DNA of 64,000 nt from Actinobacteria bacterium OV320 (GTDB lineage: Bacteria > Actinomycetota > Actinomycetes > Streptomycetales > Streptomycetaceae), in the NCBI GenBank assembly GCA_001298545.1, contig LJCX01000030.1, positions 496,001-560,000 on the forward strand. Direction: 5' to 3'. The translations under genes and the position numbers were made by a program. Of this stretch, positions 25,380 through 34,894 are shown in pieces. Position 1 is the first letter of the stretch; each line of letters begins with the position of its first letter. The notes beneath the pieces were generated by a model. That model did not search any database. It saw only the letters and a list, made by a program, of their open reading frames with translations, and was not told where the DNA came from.

Positions 25380-26663
25380 TCACACCGAGGCGGCCGGTTC
25401 CCCGTGGCCCTGCCACGGCCGGGCCAGCCCGACGAGGGCGAGTCCCGCCCCCGCGGCGGCGACCAGCATGATGACGGCCATCGGCAGGGAGCTGTCCTCC
25501 CCGAACAGCCCCACCAGCGGGGAGGCGAGCGCTCCGAAGAGGAACTGGAGGCCGCCCAGCAGCGCGGACGCCGCTCCCGGTGCCATCCGACCCACCGTCT
25601 GTCCGATGCTCATGCCGCCCGGGAAGACCAGCCCGATGCCGCTCGCGGTCACGAACAACGTGACCCACGTGCCCACGAGACTCTCTCCCACGGACAGGAC
25701 CAGCAGAACCTGCGCCAGCGTGCCCACCAGCACCACGCCGACACCGGCCGCGAGCAGGGTGTTCAGCCGCACGCCCCGTCCGGCGAGCCGGGAGAACACC
25801 GTGCCGGCGAGCAGCATGCCGACCGCGTTGGTGGCGAAGATGAGGGAGTACGTCGTCGAGGAGACGCCGTGGAGGTTCTCGAAGACGAAGCTGGAACCGC
25901 TGATATAGGTGAACAGGGCCGCCGCGACGAAGGCGACGACCAGGACGTATCCCATGAACGCCCGGCGGCCGAGCAGCGTTCCCATGGCACGGAACGTGTT
26001 CACGAACCCGCCGCTCTGACGCCGCTCGGGCGGCAGTGACTCCGGCACCCGGCGCACCACGGCGAACAGCAGCAGTCCGCCCAGCACGGCCAGCACGGCG
26101 AACACCGCACGCCAGGTGGACACGCTCAGGATCACCCCGCCGAGCACCGGCGCGGCGATCGGCGCCACGCCCATGACCTGGGAGAGCACCGCGAAGTGGC
26201 GCGGCAGTTCGGCACCGTGGAAGCGGTCGGTGAGCACGGCCCGGGCCAGGACCATGCCCGCCGCGCCGGCCACGCCCTGGAGGAAGCGGGCGCCGGTCAG
26301 CAGACCGACGTTCGGGGCGACGACGCACAGCAGGGAGAAGAGGACGAATCCGGCCGACCCGGATATCAGCAGCCGGCGCCGCCCGAGCCCGTCGCTGAGC
26401 GGTCCGATCAGCAACTGCCCGACGACCAGCCCGGCCAGGAACGCGGTCATCGTCAGCTGTACGGCCGAGCTGCTCGCGCCGAGCGTGTCCCCCATGGCCG
26501 GAAAGCCGGGGACGTACATGTCGGTCGCGAGCGGGGCGACCGCCGTCAGGGCACCGAGGACGGCCACGAGGGCGACGGCCGAACGCTCCCCGGGGGCAGG
26601 GGAAGGGGCGGGGACGTCGGCGGTCGGCAGGGCGGCGGCACGGGAGGATGACGGAGGTACCAT
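25380..26663 (-). CDS. MFS multidrug exporter, Bcr/CflA (12-TM DHA1) family
   Basis: 427 residues with 12 hydrophobic segments. Family signatures are ATDMYVPGFPAMGDTLG near TM1, 'QLLIGPLSDGLGRRRLLISG' (motif A), FLQGVAGAAGMVLARAVLTD and GVAPIAAPVLGGVIL (motif C). Bcr-type proteins export bicyclomycin, chloramphenicol or sulfonamides. ATG 26663 has no visible Shine-Dalgarno and may be leaderless or lightly translated; a TTG 36 bp upstream is the only other start. It is divergent from a MarR gene. Confidence 0.88.
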   Translation of the reverse strand: MVPPSSSRAAALPTADVPAPSPAPGERSAVALVAVLGALTAVAPLATDMYVPGFPAMGDTLGASSSAVQLTMTAFLAGLVVGQLLIGPLSDGLGRRRLLISGSAGFVLFSLLCVVAPNVGLLTGARFLQGVAGAAGMVLARAVLTDRFHGAELPRHFAVLSQVMGVAPIAAPVLGGVILSVSTWRAVFAVLAVLGGLLLFAVVRRVPESLPPERRQSGGFVNTFRAMGTLLGRRAFMGYVLVVAFVAAALFTYISGSSFVFENLHGVSSTTYSLIFATNAVGMLLAGTVFSRLAGRGVRLNTLLAAGVGVVLVGTLAQVLLVLSVGESLVGTWVTLFVTASGIGLVFPGGMSIGQTVGRMAPGAASALLGGLQFLFGALASPLVGLFGEDSSLPMAVIMLVAAAGAGLALVGLARPWQGHGEPAASV

Positions 26664-26683
26664 GAGAATAAAGATAACCAATA

Positions 26684-26697
26684 GTTCACTAGCTAAC
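26684..26697. promoter_or_regulatory. GTTNNCTAGNNAAC palindrome in the exporter/MarR divergent promoter
   Basis: GTTCACTAGCTAAC is symmetric at its outer GTT/AAC and central CTAG positions and sits in the only AT-rich stretch of this 64-bp divergent promoter. It is a candidate operator for the adjacent MarR protein. Confidence 0.45.
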
Positions 26698-26727
26698 AAA
26701 TAGCGAGCAGGTCAGAAGGCGAGCCGC

Positions 26728-27231
26728 ATGCCCACCTCCCCCGCCTCCCCCGCCGACGTCCGCGCCCAGTGGGCCGCGCACCATCCGGGCCTCGACACCT
26801 CCCCCATGGAAGTGGTCGGCCTGCTCAAGCGCGCCACCGGCCTGCTCGATCGCGCCGTCGAACCCCTCTACGCGGGCGCACCGCTCACCGCCCCCGAGGT
26901 CGACGCGCTCATCCCCCTGCGCCACGCCACCGAGCCGGTCATCGCCCGCAGCCTCGCCGAACGCCTCGGCCTCTCCCGCGCGGGCGTCAGCAAGACGCTC
27001 GCCAAACTGGAGAAACGCGGCTTCATCACCCGCACCCCCAACCCCGCCGACCGCCGCGCCGCCCTGCTCACCATCACCGAGCCGGGCGCCAAGGCCGTCG
27101 ACGACCTGTTCCCCCGCCAACTCGCCGCGGAGGTGGATCTGTTGGCAGGCCTGGGAGACGACCGGGACTGGGTCCTCAGGGCGTTGGGCCGGCTGGTGGA
27201 AACGATGGAGGGGCAGGGACGCCACGGCTGA
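26728..27231 (+). CDS. MarR family transcriptional regulator
   Basis: 167 residues with a complete MarR winged helix: PLTAPEVDALIPLRHATEP, then the recognition region SLAERLGLSRAGVSKTLAKL and the wing TRTPNPADRRAALLTITEPG with the conserved D-x-R. Flanking helices make the dimer. It probably represses the divergent Bcr-type exporter. Downstream, 27246-27290 carries a GGTGGTGGCCGG direct repeat that could form a GC hairpin. Confidence 0.9.
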   Translation: MPTSPASPADVRAQWAAHHPGLDTSPMEVVGLLKRATGLLDRAVEPLYAGAPLTAPEVDALIPLRHATEPVIARSLAERLGLSRAGVSKTLAKLEKRGFITRTPNPADRRAALLTITEPGAKAVDDLFPRQLAAEVDLLAGLGDDRDWVLRALGRLVETMEGQGRHG

Positions 27232-27421
27232 ACCCGGGTCCGGGCCGGTGGTGGCCGGCCCGGTGGTGGCCGGGCCGGGCTGACAGGGGGGAACGGAGGT
27301 CCGGCGGGATCCCGTCCTCGGGGGGAGCCTGTCGGACGGGCGGGGCTCACCAGAACCGCCCGCTTCTTCGCGCGCGTCCTGCTCTACGGTGCCATCAGTC
27401 ACCTACGACCGGGGAGGAACC

Positions 27422-27838
27422 GTGCAGCAGCCGAAAGCGGCTCTCGCCGAACGCATCGCCGAGCGGAGAGGCGGAGGCGACGACCCGCGTGCTCTGGTCG
27501 GCGAGATGCGACGCTCGGTCCTCCTCGTGCCGATGGCCGACGGAGGTCTGTGGTCGGTGCGTTCGGGCGGGGTGCGGTGGATCTGCGGGTTCACCGATGA
27601 GGCCGCACTGGCCCGGTTCGCCCTGCGCCACGCGCGCGGTGACCGGCCCATGGACTACGCGGCGCTGCTGGGCGCGCGCATCGTCGACGAGCTCGTGCCC
27701 GCCCTCGGCGAGCCCGCCGGTCTCGCCGTCGACATCGCCACCGAGGACGGGTCGATGTTCTTCCCGCCGGTCGTCGGCATCGTGCCGGACGCGGTCGCCG
27801 TGGACGCCGGTACGGCGGGAGAGGGGCCGCGGTCATGA
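27422..27838 (+). CDS. SseB-domain protein, first gene of the RHS toxin operon
   Basis: 138 residues from GTG 27422 with GGGGAGG upstream. MRRSVLLVPMADGGLWSVRS, followed by VRWICGFTDEAALARFALRH, is the SseB N-terminal domain pattern. SseB-like proteins commonly accompany RHS and WXG/ESX secretion genes in actinobacteria, where they may be chaperones or adaptors; none is characterised well enough to assign a step. The stop overlaps the next start (ATGA), so it belongs to the toxin operon. Confidence 0.8.
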   Translation: MQQPKAALAERIAERRGGGDDPRALVGEMRRSVLLVPMADGGLWSVRSGGVRWICGFTDEAALARFALRHARGDRPMDYAALLGARIVDELVPALGEPAGLAVDIATEDGSMFFPPVVGIVPDAVAVDAGTAGEGPRS

Positions 27839-28488
27839 GCGGTGACGGACCGGACCTGCGGCTCGACAAGGCGTCCGTCGCCAAGTTCACCCAGGGGGTG
27901 GGCGCGACCATCGACCAGCTCGGTGAACTCGGCGGCCCCACCGGGTCGGTGATGGGAAAGGGTTTCTCGGAGCTGGCGATGACCGGGATGGAGGCCGGGC
28001 ACCACGGCCTCGCGGTCGACTTCGAGGACTTCTGCGAGCGTTGGGAGTGGGGCGTGCGCGCCCTGGTCCACGACGCCAGCGCGCTCGCGAACCGCCTCGG
28101 TCTGGCGGCGGGCACCCAGTGGGAGCACGACCAGTACATCGCGGGCACGCTCAAGGTGGGCGCCAACTCCCTGTTCGGCGGGAACCCGCACGCCAGTGAG
28201 GAGGACATCGCCAAGCAGAACTGGGGCGACATCTTCACGCCCGACGCCCTGAACCCGGACTGGAGCGCCGAGTCGTGGGACAAAGCCGGTGAGGAGATGG
28301 AGCAGACGTGGAAGGACACCGGTCGCACCGTTCTCACCGAGGGTCAGGGCGGCCGGCAGTCGCAGGTGCTCAACGACGCTCTCGGCATCTCCGACGACCA
28401 GTGGAACCAGGCGCTGGACGACACCTTCGGCCCGTCGCCGGAGGAGCGCGCCCAGCAGGAGCAGCAGGGTGAGTCCGGGGGGAACTGA
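27835..28488 (+). CDS. hypothetical acidic WXG100-like protein of the toxin operon
   Basis: 217 residues with no signal peptide. The N-terminal ~100 residues are predicted helical with a helix-turn-helix hairpin around FEDFCERWEWGVRALVHDAS, resembling WXG100/ESX substrates. The C-terminus is Trp/Asp/Gln-rich (GDIFTPDALNPDWSAESWDK, 'DDQWNQALDDTFG'). It overlaps the SseB gene and ends two bases before the RHS start. Probably a targeting partner or chaperone of the RHS protein for type VII secretion; I do not recognise a named family. Confidence 0.7.
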   Translation: MSGDGPDLRLDKASVAKFTQGVGATIDQLGELGGPTGSVMGKGFSELAMTGMEAGHHGLAVDFEDFCERWEWGVRALVHDASALANRLGLAAGTQWEHDQYIAGTLKVGANSLFGGNPHASEEDIAKQNWGDIFTPDALNPDWSAESWDKAGEEMEQTWKDTGRTVLTEGQGGRQSQVLNDALGISDDQWNQALDDTFGPSPEERAQQEQQGESGGN

Positions 28489-28490
28489 CG

Positions 28491-31400
28491 GTGGGCATCG
28501 GCGACTTCATCAGTGACATCACGCCCGACTCGGTCGAGGACGCGGTCGAGGACGGCGTCGAGTGGGTGGGCAACCGGGTCGAGGACGCGGGCAACTGGAC
28601 CGCCGACCGGTTGGAGGACGTCGGCTGGGAGTCCGGCGCGGACTGGGTGCGCGAACAGTCCCGTTCGGTCGCCAACCGGATGGGCGCCGAGGTCGACGAG
28701 ATGGACCTCGGGCAGACCGAGGACAAGACCAAGCTGATCTACGGCAGCCCGAGCGAGATCACCGCCACCGCCACGAAGCTCCGCGCCTTCCAGTCGGCCT
28801 TCGACAACGCCGGCGACGGGCTCAAGGGCCTCGACTCGTCCCGGCTCAAGGGTGAGACGGCCGAGGCGCTGCGCACCGCGGTGAGCACCCAGCCGCCCAA
28901 GTGGTACACGGCCGCCGACGCCTGCGCGAAGGCGGTCGGTGCGCTGGACGCGTTCGCCGGCACCGTCACCTGGGCGCAGGGGCAGGCGCAGACGGCGATC
29001 GACAAGTGGAAGGAGGGCGTCAAGGCCTCCGAGGACGCCGCCGACGCCCACCGCAAGAAGGTCGACGACTACAACGGCGCCGTCGATCGCTACAACGCCC
29101 AGCCCGCGGACCGGCGCGACCCGGCGTCGCTGCCGCCGAAGCCCGCGGCGACGTTCGACGATCCCGGCAAGAAGCTGATGCAGGACGCGCAGGACCTTCT
29201 CGCCGAGGCCCGCAAGCAGCGCAACTCGGCGGCGGAGACCGCGCGCACGGCGGTCCGCGCCGCCCGCGACATGGCTCCGCAGAAGCCGTCCTACGCCGAG
29301 CAGTTGGGCGACGGGATGCAGGAGCTGCAGCTCATGGGCGACCACGTCGGCGGCGGCGTCATCAAGGGCACGGCGGGGCTGCTCAACTTCGTCCGCAGCG
29401 TCAACCCCATGGACCCGTACAACATCACGCACCCGGCCGAGTACGCCACGTCCCTCAACAGTCTGGCCGCCGGTCTGGTGGTGGCCGCCAACGATCCGGT
29501 CGGCACCGGCAAGCAGATGGTCGGCGACTTCATGAAGGACCCGGCGGAGGGCTTCGGCCGGCTGCTGCCCGACGCCGCGCTGACCGTGGCCACCGGGGGC
29601 GGCGGCGCCGCGGTGAAGGGCGTGCGGATCGCCGAGGAGGCCGCCGACGCCGCGCGGCTGCGCCGCCTGATCGACGACGCCCCGGACGGCACCCACCGCC
29701 GTCCGGACGGCGAGCGCACCACCGACGGCACCGACCCGGTGGACCTCGCCTCGGGCCGGATGTTCCTGCCCCAGACCGACGTCGAGATCCCCGGCGTCCT
29801 CCCGCTGGTCTTCACCCGCCGCACCGAGTCCGGCACCGCGACCGGCCGCTTCCTGGGGCCGGCGTGGACGTCCACGGTCGACGAGCGTCTGGAGATCGAC
29901 GCGATCGGCGTCGTCCACGTCACCGCCGACGGGCTGCTCGTCCCGTACCCGCACCCGGTCCCGGGCTCGCCCACCGCACCGGGAGCGAGCCGGGCCCGAA
30001 CGCTTCTCGCCAGGGAAACCGACGGCGACTACACGGTCACCGACCCCGACACCGGTCTGACCCGTCACTTCACCGCCCCGCCCGGCACCGAGCCGGGCGG
30101 CGACGGCACGGCCTGGCTGTCGACCGTCGCCGAACGCAACGGCCGCACGAGCACCGTCGACCGCGGCGAGGACGGCCTGCCGCTGGCCCTCGTCCACTCG
30201 GCGGGCCCCCGGGTGAACCTGTCCGTCACCGACGGCCTGGTCACCGCGCTGTCCCTGGCCGGCGCGGGCGAGAGCGGCGCGGACCTGGCGCTGACGAGCT
30301 ACGGCTATGAGGACGGCAATCTCACCACCGTCACCAAACCCTCCGGCGCCACCACCACCTTCGTCTACGACGACCGCCGCCGGGTCATCGCCTGGATCGA
30401 CTCCAACGGAAGCCGGTACGACTACGTCTACGACGATCGCGACCGGGTCATCGCCGAAGGCGGCGAAGCCGGCCACATCCAGATCACCCTCGCCTATTCC
30501 GAACCCGAAGCCGGAACCGGCCACCGCACCACCACCCTGACCACCGCCGAGGGTCACACCACCCGCCATCTCATCGGCCCCGGCTGTCGCGTGCTGGCCA
30601 CCACGGATCCGCTCGGACACCTCAGCACCTTCACCTACGACGCCCGCGGAAACCTCCTCACCCGCACCGACCCACTCGGCCGCACCACCGCCCACACCTA
30701 CGACGAGCACGACCGCCTGGTCGCCGTGCTCCGCCCGGACGGCGGCCGACTCACCATGAAACCCGGCCCGTTCGGGAGGTACACGGACCTCCACGGCCCG
30801 GACGGCAGCCGCTGGCTCCAACGCTTCGACGAGCGCGGCAATCGCGTGGCGGTCACCGATCCGGCCGGCCACACCACCCGGTACGCCTACGACGCCCGCG
30901 GATGCCCGACGTCGATCACCGACGCGCTGGGAGCCGTCACCACGGTCCGCTGCGACGCCATGGGCCTGCCCGTGCGGGTCGTCGACCCGGCCGGCGGGAC
31001 CACCCACGTTCAGCGCGACGCCCTCGGACGGGCCGGACGCGTCACCGACCCCACAGGTGGCGTCACTCGTCTCGAGTGGGACACGGACGGCAATCTGATC
31101 CGCCGGGAGGCCCCGGACGGCGCCACCGAGTCGTGGACCTACGACGGCGAGGGCAACCGCCTCACCCACACCGACCCGATCGGCGGGGTGTCCCGCTTCG
31201 AGTACACCCACTTCGACCTGGTGGCGGCCCGCACCCAACCGAACGGGGCCCGGTACGAGTTCGGGTACGACGCCGCGCTGCGGCTCGTCCAGGTCACCGA
31301 CCCGCGGGGCGCACGCTGGGTCTACGAGTACGACGCGGCCGGTCGGACGGTCTCGGAGACCGACTTCGACGGCCGAACCCTCGACTACCGGCTCGACTCC

Positions 31401-33266
31401 GCCGGACAACTCGCCTCCCGAACCGACTCGCTCGGCCACGTCATCTCCTTCGAACGGGACGAACTCGGCCAGGTGATCCGCAAGGACGCCGACGGTCAGG
31501 TCACCGCCTACGGCTACGACCGGGCCGGACGGCTGCTGCAGGCGTCCGGCCCGGACAGCGAACTCCTCTACGTGTACGACCGCCGGGGACGGGTCAAGTC
31601 CGAGCTCGTCGACGGCCGCGCCATGAGCTACGCGTACAACGCCGTGGGCCGCCGCACCCGCCGTGTCACTCCCACCGGCCACGTGACCACCTACGCGTAC
31701 GACGCCGGTGGCCGTCCCGAGCGCCTGACCACCGGGGGGTCCCCGGTCGTCTTCGCCCACGATGTCGCGGGCCGTGAAACGGCTCGTGTCTTCGCGGACT
31801 TCGCCGACGCGCTCACCGTCACCTCGGCCTGGGACGAGGCCGGGCGGCTCTCCGCCAGCCACCTGACCGTCGACGGCCGTACGGTCAGCAGCCGCACGTA
31901 CTCCTACCGCCCGGACGGCCACCTCAGCTCGGTCAGCGACTTCCTGTCGGGCACCCGCACCTTCGACCTGGACACGGTCGGCCACGTCACCGCCGTCCAC
32001 GCGCGGGGGTGGACCGAGCGGTACGCCTACGACGCCGGCGGCAACCTGACCGAGGCGTCCTGGCCCGCCTCCCACCCCGGCAACGAGGCCACCGGCGCGC
32101 GGACCTACGCCGGCACGGCGATCACCCGCGCCGGAGCGGTCCGCTTCGAGCACGACGCCCCCGGCCGCATCACCCTGCGGCAGAAGACCCGCCTGTCCCG
32201 CACACCCGACACCTGGCGCTACGCATGGGACGCCGAGAACCGGCTCACCTCGGTGGTCACCCCGGACGGAACCCGTTGGCGCTACCGCTACGACCCGCTG
32301 GGCCGCCGCGTCGCCAAGCAGCGGCTGGCGGACGACGAGAGCGTGGCGGAGGAGACCCGGTTCGCCTGGGACGGCATGACCCTCTGCGAACAGACCCTTC
32401 ACCACCCGGATCTTCCGAACGCCGTCGCCCTCACCTGGGACCACCGGTCCGGCGTTCCCCTCTCACAGACCGAGCGCATCCTCACGGCGGATGCCCATCA
32501 GGACGAGGTGGACCGGCGCTTCTTCGCCATCGCCACCGACCTCGTCGGCACCCCTACCGAGCTGATCGGCCAGGACGGCGACATCGCCTGGCGCACCCGC
32601 GCCACCCTCTGGGGCACCACCGCCTGGAGCAGTTCCAGCACGGCGTACACCCCGCTCCGCTTCCCCGGTCAGTACTACGACCCGGAAACCGGTCTGCACT
32701 ACAACCTGTTCCGGCACTACGACCCCGAGACCGCGCGGTACCTCACTCCGGACCCCCTGGGGCTCGCGCCCGCCCCCAACCCCGTCACCTACGTCCACAA
32801 CCCGCACACCTGGTCCGACCCTCTCGGGCTCAGCCCGTATCCGCGTGGCGAGAGGGGCAACCCGTTCGAGAACCGTGCGGACGCGGAAAAGGCCGCGTTC
32901 GAGCTCGCCGGTGTTCGTTACGGCGAGGAACCCATCGCCGAGTGGGTGGTCACCGGGGACAAGCAACTGAAGCACATGCCGGGTCACATCTATTCGCCCG
33001 ATCCGGCGCACTGGGGAAATTTCCGGCAGTTCGAGACGGACAGTGGCTCGCGGGTGGTCGTCGAGCACACCAACGATCCGGCAGGACCGCACTTCCATGC
33101 CGGCAAGCCGAAGATCGACGACACCCGGAGCCTGGTCAACTTCGGCTGGGACAACGCACGGGTGCAGCGTCCCGACGGCAGCCTCGGCTATCCGGAGTCC
33201 ATGGAGAGATACGGCAAGATAAACAAACCGGGTGGCGACCATCACCTGTTCTACGGAGGCGGCTGA
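28491..33266 (+). CDS. RHS-repeat polymorphic toxin with T7SS-type N-terminus
   Basis: 1591 residues, GTG start after GGGGGG. Residues 1-~400 are a helical WXG/LXG-like export region with a hydrophobic stretch. A DUF6531-like segment (DPVDLASGRMFLPQTDVEIPG region, ~415-440) opens the shell. Roughly 30 YD repeats (YDxxGR, e.g. YAYDAGGRPERLTT) fill ~600-1380. The RHS core YYDPETGLHYNLFRHYDPET ends in PDPLGL (~1419) and a second DPLGL (~1442), where self-cleavage usually frees the toxin. The final ~145 residues (HMPGHIYSPDPAHWGNFRQF and EHTNDPAGPHFHAGKP, several His/Asp) are the variable toxin, family unassigned. The adjoining small gene is its likely immunity protein. Confidence 0.93.
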   Translation: MGIGDFISDITPDSVEDAVEDGVEWVGNRVEDAGNWTADRLEDVGWESGADWVREQSRSVANRMGAEVDEMDLGQTEDKTKLIYGSPSEITATATKLRAFQSAFDNAGDGLKGLDSSRLKGETAEALRTAVSTQPPKWYTAADACAKAVGALDAFAGTVTWAQGQAQTAIDKWKEGVKASEDAADAHRKKVDDYNGAVDRYNAQPADRRDPASLPPKPAATFDDPGKKLMQDAQDLLAEARKQRNSAAETARTAVRAARDMAPQKPSYAEQLGDGMQELQLMGDHVGGGVIKGTAGLLNFVRSVNPMDPYNITHPAEYATSLNSLAAGLVVAANDPVGTGKQMVGDFMKDPAEGFGRLLPDAALTVATGGGGAAVKGVRIAEEAADAARLRRLIDDAPDGTHRRPDGERTTDGTDPVDLASGRMFLPQTDVEIPGVLPLVFTRRTESGTATGRFLGPAWTSTVDERLEIDAIGVVHVTADGLLVPYPHPVPGSPTAPGASRARTLLARETDGDYTVTDPDTGLTRHFTAPPGTEPGGDGTAWLSTVAERNGRTSTVDRGEDGLPLALVHSAGPRVNLSVTDGLVTALSLAGAGESGADLALTSYGYEDGNLTTVTKPSGATTTFVYDDRRRVIAWIDSNGSRYDYVYDDRDRVIAEGGEAGHIQITLAYSEPEAGTGHRTTTLTTAEGHTTRHLIGPGCRVLATTDPLGHLSTFTYDARGNLLTRTDPLGRTTAHTYDEHDRLVAVLRPDGGRLTMKPGPFGRYTDLHGPDGSRWLQRFDERGNRVAVTDPAGHTTRYAYDARGCPTSITDALGAVTTVRCDAMGLPVRVVDPAGGTTHVQRDALGRAGRVTDPTGGVTRLEWDTDGNLIRREAPDGATESWTYDGEGNRLTHTDPIGGVSRFEYTHFDLVAARTQPNGARYEFGYDAALRLVQVTDPRGARWVYEYDAAGRTVSETDFDGRTLDYRLDSAGQLASRTDSLGHVISFERDELGQVIRKDADGQVTAYGYDRAGRLLQASGPDSELLYVYDRRGRVKSELVDGRAMSYAYNAVGRRTRRVTPTGHVTTYAYDAGGRPERLTTGGSPVVFAHDVAGRETARVFADFADALTVTSAWDEAGRLSASHLTVDGRTVSSRTYSYRPDGHLSSVSDFLSGTRTFDLDTVGHVTAVHARGWTERYAYDAGGNLTEASWPASHPGNEATGARTYAGTAITRAGAVRFEHDAPGRITLRQKTRLSRTPDTWRYAWDAENRLTSVVTPDGTRWRYRYDPLGRRVAKQRLADDESVAEETRFAWDGMTLCEQTLHHPDLPNAVALTWDHRSGVPLSQTERILTADAHQDEVDRRFFAIATDLVGTPTELIGQDGDIAWRTRATLWGTTAWSSSSTAYTPLRFPGQYYDPETGLHYNLFRHYDPETARYLTPDPLGLAPAPNPVTYVHNPHTWSDPLGLSPYPRGERGNPFENRADAEKAAFELAGVRYGEEPIAEWVVTGDKQLKHMPGHIYSPDPAHWGNFRQFETDSGSRVVVEHTNDPAGPHFHAGKPKIDDTRSLVNFGWDNARVQRPDGSLGYPESMERYGKINKPGGDHHLFYGGG

Positions 33267-33298
33267 ATGTCCTGGGGACCGATGAAAGGTCAGGGATC

Positions 33299-33736
33299 AT
33301 GACGGACCGGCAGGCACCGCGGTGGCGGGACGCCCTTGAGCGCTGCGGGCTCGAGGTGACGGGAGAGGCCGCCCCTGACGGCCCGCCCGTGAACGCCGCC
33401 ATTTATGCGGTCAGCGGCTTCGAGGTGGAACCGGTCGCCACCGTCCCCGCCGCCGCCCCTCACGCCGCCGACGAACTGGACGAGGCATGGCACCGCCATG
33501 CCTCACAAGCTTCGCTCTACGGGGAGAACGGGGAGTTCCTCATCCTCCCGCCCGTGCCCGGCGGGAGCGAGATCGGCTGGGTGCGGGTCAAGGACCCGGT
33601 CGGCAGGAACCTCCCGTCACGTATCTCCGCAGTGACGGGTTCACCCGAATTCGTGGCCGTTTCGGTGGACGGCCACCACCTGTGTGCCGCCTCGGTCGAA
33701 GAATCCGACTACTGGGTGGTGGTCCACGAGTTCTGA
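33299..33736 (+). CDS. probable immunity protein for the RHS toxin
   Basis: 145 residues, starting 32 bp after the RHS stop (ATG 33299, AGG just upstream). It is acidic, soluble and has no recognised domain: 'DALERCGLEVTGEAAPDGPP' at the N-terminus, 'GEFLILPPVPGGSEIGWVRV' and a C-terminus ending SDYWVVVHEF. Position immediately after a polymorphic toxin, small size and acidity are the hallmarks of cognate immunity genes; the assignment is by context only. Confidence 0.7.
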   Translation: MTDRQAPRWRDALERCGLEVTGEAAPDGPPVNAAIYAVSGFEVEPVATVPAAAPHAADELDEAWHRHASQASLYGENGEFLILPPVPGGSEIGWVRVKDPVGRNLPSRISAVTGSPEFVAVSVDGHHLCAASVEESDYWVVVHEF

Positions 33737-33835
33737 GGTCCTCGAAACCCCGGCCGCGGCGAATCGATCGACGGCACGGCCGGGAAGCTCGGGCAAAGCC
33801 CCGTCCGGCCTTGCGGTCAGGCGCCCTTGGCCATC

Positions 33836-33872
33836 GGCTCCAGGATCGCCACGCACTCCACGTGATGCGTCA
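33836..33872. repeat. left copy of a perfect 37-bp direct repeat (RNA methyltransferase 3' end; att-like)
   Basis: Identical to 40269-40305. Read on the minus strand it encodes THHVECVAILEP, the C-terminus of TrmA/RlmD-type RNA (uracil-5-) methyltransferases, followed by MAKGA and a stop. The body of such a gene is not present here. The right end of the repeat coincides with the stop codon of the XRE regulator gene. Confidence 0.85.
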
Positions 33873-34760
33873 GCCCCGCGTACGAGCACCTGCTGGGCGG
33901 TGTGTCGATTCCAGTGCGGATCCGCTGGGGCCGTGAGGACCAGGAAGACGGTACAGGGAGCCGAGAAGGGCCAGGGCCTGCGCGGAGGGGCTGCCCGGTT
34001 CGGCGTGATAGATGACGAGTTGCTGGCCCGGGGCGTCCCTGACGTCGAAAGACTGGTAGGTGAGGGCGAGAGGGCCGACATCCGGGTGGAGAAGTTGCTT
34101 GGCGTCCTGGGTCTTTCCGCGCACGGTGTGCTGCGCCCACAGCCGCCGGAATGCGGCACTGTGTTCGGTCAGTGTGCCCACCAGGTCTCGCAGACGTGGG
34201 TGCTCGGGGTCGAAGCCGCTCGCCTGGCGCAGGTTGGCGACGGCGGCCTGGGCGGCCCGGTCCCAGTCTTGGTAGAACTCCCGTCCGGCTGGGTCGAGGA
34301 AGGTCATGCGGGCCAGGTTGTCCGCGGGGGTGAAGGGGGCGTAGAGCGCGTCGGCCAGGGCGTTGGCGGCCAGGAGGTCGAGGGTGCGGCTCATCACGAA
34401 CGCCGGGGTGTGCGGGTAGCCGTCCATCAGCTGACGCAGCGCGGGACCGACGTGCTCGGTGGTGTGGAGGGAGCCTTGGCCGTCCGGTGACACTCCGGCC
34501 AGGCGGCGCAGGTGGCCGCGGGCGTCCCTGTCGAGCAGGAGGGCACGGCTGAGCGCGTCCAGCACCTGTGGCGAGGGATGGCGCTCGCGGCCCTGCTCCA
34601 GCCGGGTGTAGTAGTCGGCGTTCACGCCGGCCAGGACGGCGACCTCCTCGCGGCGCAGTCCGGCGACCCTGCGTACGCCGTGACTCGCCATGTTGACGTC
34701 CTGTGGCCGCAGGTGGGCACGGCGCGCGCGGAGGAATTCCCCGAGATGGTTGTCGTCCAT
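33870..34760 (-). CDS. XRE family regulator with MmyB-like ligand-binding domain
   Basis: 296 residues. N-terminal Cro/C1 HTH (residues ~10-75): LGEFLRARRAHLRPQDV, GLRREEVAVLAGVNADYYTR and LEQGRERHPSPQVLDALSRA are diagnostic. Residues ~105-280 are the MmyB/PAS-like domain, with FVMSRTLDLLAANALADALY and YHAEPGSPSAQALALLGSLY. GGAGG precedes ATG 34760. The stop codon falls exactly at the edge of the 37-bp repeat, so the last ~20 residues (LESTHRPAGARTRG) may be a junction product. Such regulators usually control an adjacent small oxidoreductase or Atu4866-type gene. Confidence 0.9.
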   Translation of the reverse strand: MDDNHLGEFLRARRAHLRPQDVNMASHGVRRVAGLRREEVAVLAGVNADYYTRLEQGRERHPSPQVLDALSRALLLDRDARGHLRRLAGVSPDGQGSLHTTEHVGPALRQLMDGYPHTPAFVMSRTLDLLAANALADALYAPFTPADNLARMTFLDPAGREFYQDWDRAAQAAVANLRQASGFDPEHPRLRDLVGTLTEHSAAFRRLWAQHTVRGKTQDAKQLLHPDVGPLALTYQSFDVRDAPGQQLVIYHAEPGSPSAQALALLGSLYRLPGPHGPSGSALESTHRPAGARTRG

Positions 34761-34894
34761 GGCCTCCAGGCTAGGCAGTGGCTCCGCTCTCTGCCCGGGT
34801 GTGCCGCACCCAGGCAGAGAGCACCCTGGTACACCCGCGATGACCTGCGCAGACTCGGTCGGGCAAGACACCCGCACCCGCCGAGGAAGGCAAG

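Noticed and set aside
28344..32444. 1366-codon minus-strand frame
   Set aside because: Mirror frame of the RHS repeats; Gly/Val/Arg-rich and without domains.
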